Source: Lentisphaera sp. (GTDB taxonomy: Bacteria > Verrucomicrobiota > Lentisphaeria > Victivallales > GWF2-50-93). Taken from it: a DNA stretch of 7,930 bases. The DNA is taken from NCBI GenBank assembly GCA_020721745.1, contig DYMC01000110.1, positions 1 to 7,930 of the forward strand, given 5' to 3'. The position numbers and the translations under genes were made by a program. Shown one piece after another: positions 7,601 to 7,930 of the stretch. The notes under the pieces are model-generated. The model saw only the letters and a program-made list of their open reading frames with translations, searched no databases and was not told where the DNA came from. Within the stretch, counting starts at the first letter, position 1, and each line of letters opens with the position of its first letter.

Positions 7601-7835
7601 CGTGGCCCATCCTGATAGTGAGCCAAATGTATTCGGAGACAATTCCAGGATCGTCCGGGTTGTCCAGATAGAGCGGTTCAAGGATTTCCCGCGCCTTTTC
7701 GTATTCGCCCCTGCGGGCCAGGATCAACGACTCCTTCTCAGTGGAACCAGACATCCTCCGGAAAAAATCGTCCAGAACGTCGGCAAACAACGAGAAAGGG
7801 AGAATCAAAATTGAAATGAGAACTATTGTTCGCAA
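4686..7835 (-). CDS. pgaA: PgaA, outer-membrane PNAG export porin with long TPR domain
   Basis: Exports PNAG across the outer membrane; the periplasmic TPR region binds PgaB and the polymer, and the C-terminal barrel is the pore. The 1049-residue protein (about 807 in E. coli) begins with a signal peptide (hydrophobic core IVLISILILPF, likely cleavage after FA at 18). Residues 30-755 are helical TPR-like repeats, for example LGRPGEAIKHYMKAIEASPG at 301-320 and EPEKAIELYEQVLL near 574-587. A Lys/Glu/Ala-rich linker at about 186-220 separates repeat blocks. From about 762 to the end, alternating strands rich in Tyr, Trp and Phe form the predicted barrel (YTVRLDQPIYPWR at 785-797 is typical of PgaA) and the protein ends in WNF, as expected for barrel-assembly recognition. 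Start: TTG at 7835, with AGAG 6 bases upstream and an in-frame TGA two codons before it. The next ATG (codon 28) would lose the signal peptide. First gene of the operon. Confidence 0.93.
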   Translation of the reverse strand: MRTIVLISILILPFSLFADVLDDFFRRMSGSTEKESLILARRGEYEKAREILEPLYLDNPDDPGIVSEYIWLTIRMGHAKEALALYAGFENKGLLSKDIRKELEKLKADLDHAGAVELARAGRHDEALKIIDECLMLNPDSIPLKADKVLVLVWKGEAGKALLEYEKFFSGGDAPEFLKAEISVLREKSKELVKPAQAEDAEKKVSAEEKAKPDAEKLCASAHERAVELARGSKYEESLLMLHALMNDPGAPRDDIVNDRIVVLSWSGRHDEAVELYEEERGKFREKPYLHRDLANSYMRLGRPGEAIKHYMKAIEASPGDNAATEGAALAIFAKDGPEAAFEFLDGCAAKPGADNGSVENIRMQIRQRMDMDAKIAKAEQLVKSRDLKALRPLAEELARENPKNPRALIIMVYCHQIAEEYFKALDLDESILRMSPGYMPAINTRYHILLDIKAAQAAKEKLDETGDNVGLDIRNRILGDLSAEQIKFLAPKKAIRLLDENIQSAEDHLRRKDSVEAAEVFKRRAQFDKFLAMRQAEMMRQIVSDYEKIKEEKIELPYWVLEAAADAYLYLKEPEKAIELYEQVLLHYQEQGRDRYPYSYELLMAKYAALIELERHREAREIIERLENDIPYFARTGGVLVENWNKVSVSTEKAWCMIFDDRLGEAEEYLEGLVASAPHNSNPRIAQAYLHLYRDFPRLSLEDFQMATNLDPESKEAAIGHAYALDLNDRSGEGRNIAAKLLEKHPDDLGVQKLGRHFEIQDMRLLSIKSNFSQGGSFVDGAGYTVRLDQPIYPWRKVYAETIWMQTKDEFERRNIFRSGIGFDWRLNRDLTLDGAFTLDHQGRDPGIKGGIRWSVDDHLTLGASYDSYSLDLPPKALLHKYKGQEAKFTAAYRFSEDLLTEASFSNIRLSDGNSNQNYTMRIDKGLTYSAHWKTRLALEGFLTTNRKPEDRGYYAPKYAGSVYAVPMVEHMWYRRYDFSVFDRLYFGIGPHWEKSFKTEEVWYLRYEQEWRLTDTFYFKVGGQYGKSKYGRDNPHGWNFYTEIYWNF
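6999..7733 (-). repeat. Three copies of a roughly 54-residue helical module in the N-terminus of PgaA
   Basis: Residues 35-89, 115-167 and 226-279 of PgaA share a pattern: a small-residue LAR(A/R)G(x)(Y/H)(D/E)EA start, a second helix ending in Asn-Pro or Asp-Pro, then (W)xGxxxEAL(x)LYE. The clearest pair is AVELARAGRHDEALKII (115-131) and AVELARGSKYEESLLML (226-242). The third copy is separated from the second by the Lys/Glu/Ala-rich linker. The copies are diverged in sequence, so this is old protein-level duplication, not a DNA repeat. Modules of this kind occur in the PgaA family. Confidence 0.5.
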
Positions 7836-7858
7836 AATTCACTCTGGGCTCTGATTGA

Positions 7859-7881
7859 AAAGGCCTTTCTATAGCATATAG
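7859..7881. repeat. Two abutting palindromes at the predicted operon start site (possible operator)
   Basis: AAAGGCCTTT (7859-7868) is a perfect 10-base palindrome. It directly abuts CTATA-GCA-TATAG (7869-7881), an inverted repeat with 5-base arms and a 3-base centre that overlaps the edge of the candidate -10 box. Their place over the predicted start of transcription would suit a repressor-binding site, but short AT-rich palindromes also occur by chance. Confidence 0.35.
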
Positions 7882-7907
7882 TATATCTTCAGAGCGTTGA
7901 AAATCAA
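7880..7907 (-). promoter_or_regulatory. Candidate sigma70-type promoter of the pga operon
   Basis: On the minus strand, TTGATT (7902-7907, -35) and TATACT (7880-7885, -10) are separated by 16 bases. Four of six and five of six bases match the consensus. Transcription would start near 7873, giving a leader of about 38 bases before the pgaA start. It is the only good promoter-like pair I found in the 95 bases upstream of pgaA. Prediction by eye only. Confidence 0.5.
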
Positions 7908-7930
7908 TCCGGACTTTGGCTGCCACATAC

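Noticed and set aside
7836..7930. Possible cyclic di-GMP riboswitch upstream of pgaA
   Set aside because: The predicted leader is about 38 bases, too short for either known class, and I see no matching conserved elements.
1..7930. CRISPR arrays, insertion sequences, tRNA or rRNA genes, attachment sites
   Set aside because: No direct repeat arrays, transposase-like proteins, terminal inverted repeats or RNA-gene signatures were seen; almost all of the window is accounted for by the five genes.

Overview
The window carries one complete, tightly packed minus-strand operon for making, modifying and exporting poly-beta-1,6-N-acetyl-D-glucosamine (PGA/PNAG, a biofilm exopolysaccharide). Reading in the direction of transcription (right to left), the genes are pgaA (outer-membrane export porin with a long TPR periplasmic part), pgaB (periplasmic de-N-acetylase plus glycoside hydrolase), pgaC (family-2 glycosyltransferase, the inner-membrane synthase) and a pgaD homologue. 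The pgaD homologue continues in frame into a complete HD-GYP domain. A fifth gene, cut by the left edge, starts 36 bases after the pgaD-type gene and looks co-transcribed. Nearly all of the window is coding.

Layout: 7836-7930 is the upstream region, with a plausible sigma70-type promoter and two abutting palindromes. 4686-7835 is pgaA, 2627-4660 pgaB, 1396-2622 pgaC, 198-1382 the pgaD-HD-GYP fusion, and 1-161 the start of an unrecognised gene. Gaps between genes are 25, 4, 13 and 36 bases, and I see no terminator in any of them, so all five genes are probably one transcript.

The most interesting point is the fusion. In Escherichia coli, PgaC and PgaD together bind cyclic di-GMP at their interface, and this ligand switches on synthesis. 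HD-GYP domains typically hydrolyse cyclic di-GMP. Here the activator subunit and the putative degrading enzyme are one polypeptide, with the metal-binding histidines and aspartates present. The simple inference is a synthase that drains its own activating signal locally (a built-in brake or timer). A signal-reading rather than catalytic HD-GYP, or one with altered substrate choice, is also possible, because several substrate-loop positions differ from the usual motif.

Organism: a Gram-negative (diderm) bacterium is implied by the outer-membrane barrel of PgaA, which ends in Phe, and by exported PgaB. G+C is moderate: about 55% or a little more in the pgaA lines I counted, and about 49-51% in the fusion gene. 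ATA (Ile) and AGG (Arg) codons are common, and pgaA appears to start at TTG. This is not a close relative of the Enterobacteriaceae: PgaA is about 240 residues longer than in E. coli, PgaB has no lipobox, and PgaC lacks the first hydrophobic segment. I cannot place it in a phylum. Statements about E. coli sequences and HD-GYP structures are from memory, not from a search.
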